A stretch of 6,402 bases of DNA. Source: Rhodospirillaceae bacterium (GTDB lineage Bacteria; Pseudomonadota; Alphaproteobacteria; UBA8366; GCA-2717185). Position numbers and translations under genes: made by a program. Where the stretch lies: positions 1 through 6,402 of the forward strand of contig JABJJH010000191.1 in the NCBI GenBank assembly GCA_018660965.1, written 5' to 3'. The notes beneath the pieces are model-generated. The model saw nothing but the letters and a program-made list of their open reading frames with translations. It did not search any database and was not told where the DNA came from. Shown here piece by piece: positions 6,302 to 6,402 of the stretch (position 1 is the stretch's first letter; the number at the start of each line of letters is the position of its first letter).

Positions 6302-6330
6302 AACCCTGACCATATCGTGGGACGTGTCAA
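6302..6330 (-). promoter_or_regulatory. Candidate promoter of the MFS-dioxygenase operon
   Basis: On the minus strand a perfect TTGACA (6330-6325) is followed after 17 bases by AGGGTT (6307-6302), a poor -10 element. It is about 30 bases upstream of the MFS start codon, the right place for the operon promoter. The -35 is convincing, the -10 is not. Confidence 0.3.
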
Positions 6331-6369
6331 CGCGTGGGGAGGTTGCGTGGGTTGGATTTCTCCGAAACA

Positions 6370-6402
6370 ATGTGCGGACGCTTCATCGTGGCCGGTTTGT
6401 AG
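6370..6402 (+). pseudogene. Possible SRAP/YedK-type N-terminal remnant (MCGRF), closed by a stop
   Basis: The ATG at 6370 opens a ten-codon frame MCGRFIVAGL ending in TAG at the last bases of the window. MCGRF is the hallmark N-terminus of SOS-response-associated peptidase-like (SRAP/YedK/HMCES) proteins, whose Cys2 crosslinks to abasic sites in single-stranded DNA. The frame is divergent from the MFS gene, as a neighbouring gene would be. The early stop means it is a broken copy, a sequence error, or chance. No strong ribosome binding site is seen. Only five residues support this call. Confidence 0.18.

Overview
The window looks like a piece of an alphaproteobacterial chromosome. The evidence is moderately high GC coding sequence with strong GC3 bias, a dipeptide-type ABC ATPase of the kind often found as tandem fusions in this class, a cysteine-containing secreted TNase-like protein of the common proteobacterial form, and a GAGCAAAT-type palindromic intergenic repeat. 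The assignment to class is inference; no rRNA, tRNA, CRISPR array, transposase or integrase is visible.

Layout. Positions 1-567 (+) hold the C-terminal part of an oligopeptide/dipeptide-type ABC transporter ATPase that begins outside the window. A roughly 320-base AT-richer stretch without a gene follows. Then come two plus-strand genes for exported or membrane-anchored products: an unrecognised single-pass membrane protein with a basic cytoplasmic part and an extracytoplasmic C-terminal domain (892-1719), and a secreted SNase/TNase-fold protein (1797-2285). The second has apparently lost both catalytic arginines and the first Asp of the DGDT motif, so it may be a pseudoenzyme.

The space between the nuclease-like gene and the converging minus-strand operon is almost filled by an imperfect 66-bp palindrome plus a third copy of its arm (2282-2369). 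The palindrome also supplies the nuclease stop codon.

The remainder is a compact minus-strand operon read from right to left: an MFS transporter of the monocarboxylate/oxalate-formate-like type (6272-4989), a TauD/TfdA-type Fe(II)/2-oxoglutarate dioxygenase (4940-4053), and a 530-residue histidine- and cysteine-rich soluble protein that I cannot assign (3969-2377). The likely theme is uptake of a small organic acid or sulfonate-like compound, oxidative attack by the dioxygenase, and a further, possibly novel, step by the 530-residue protein. The substrate cannot be read from the sequence. Upstream of the MFS gene lies a short divergent region with a good TTGACA -35 element and, at the very end of the window, a ten-codon plus-strand frame beginning MCGRF. 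That is the hallmark N-terminus of SRAP/YedK-type proteins, but here it is closed by a stop codon.
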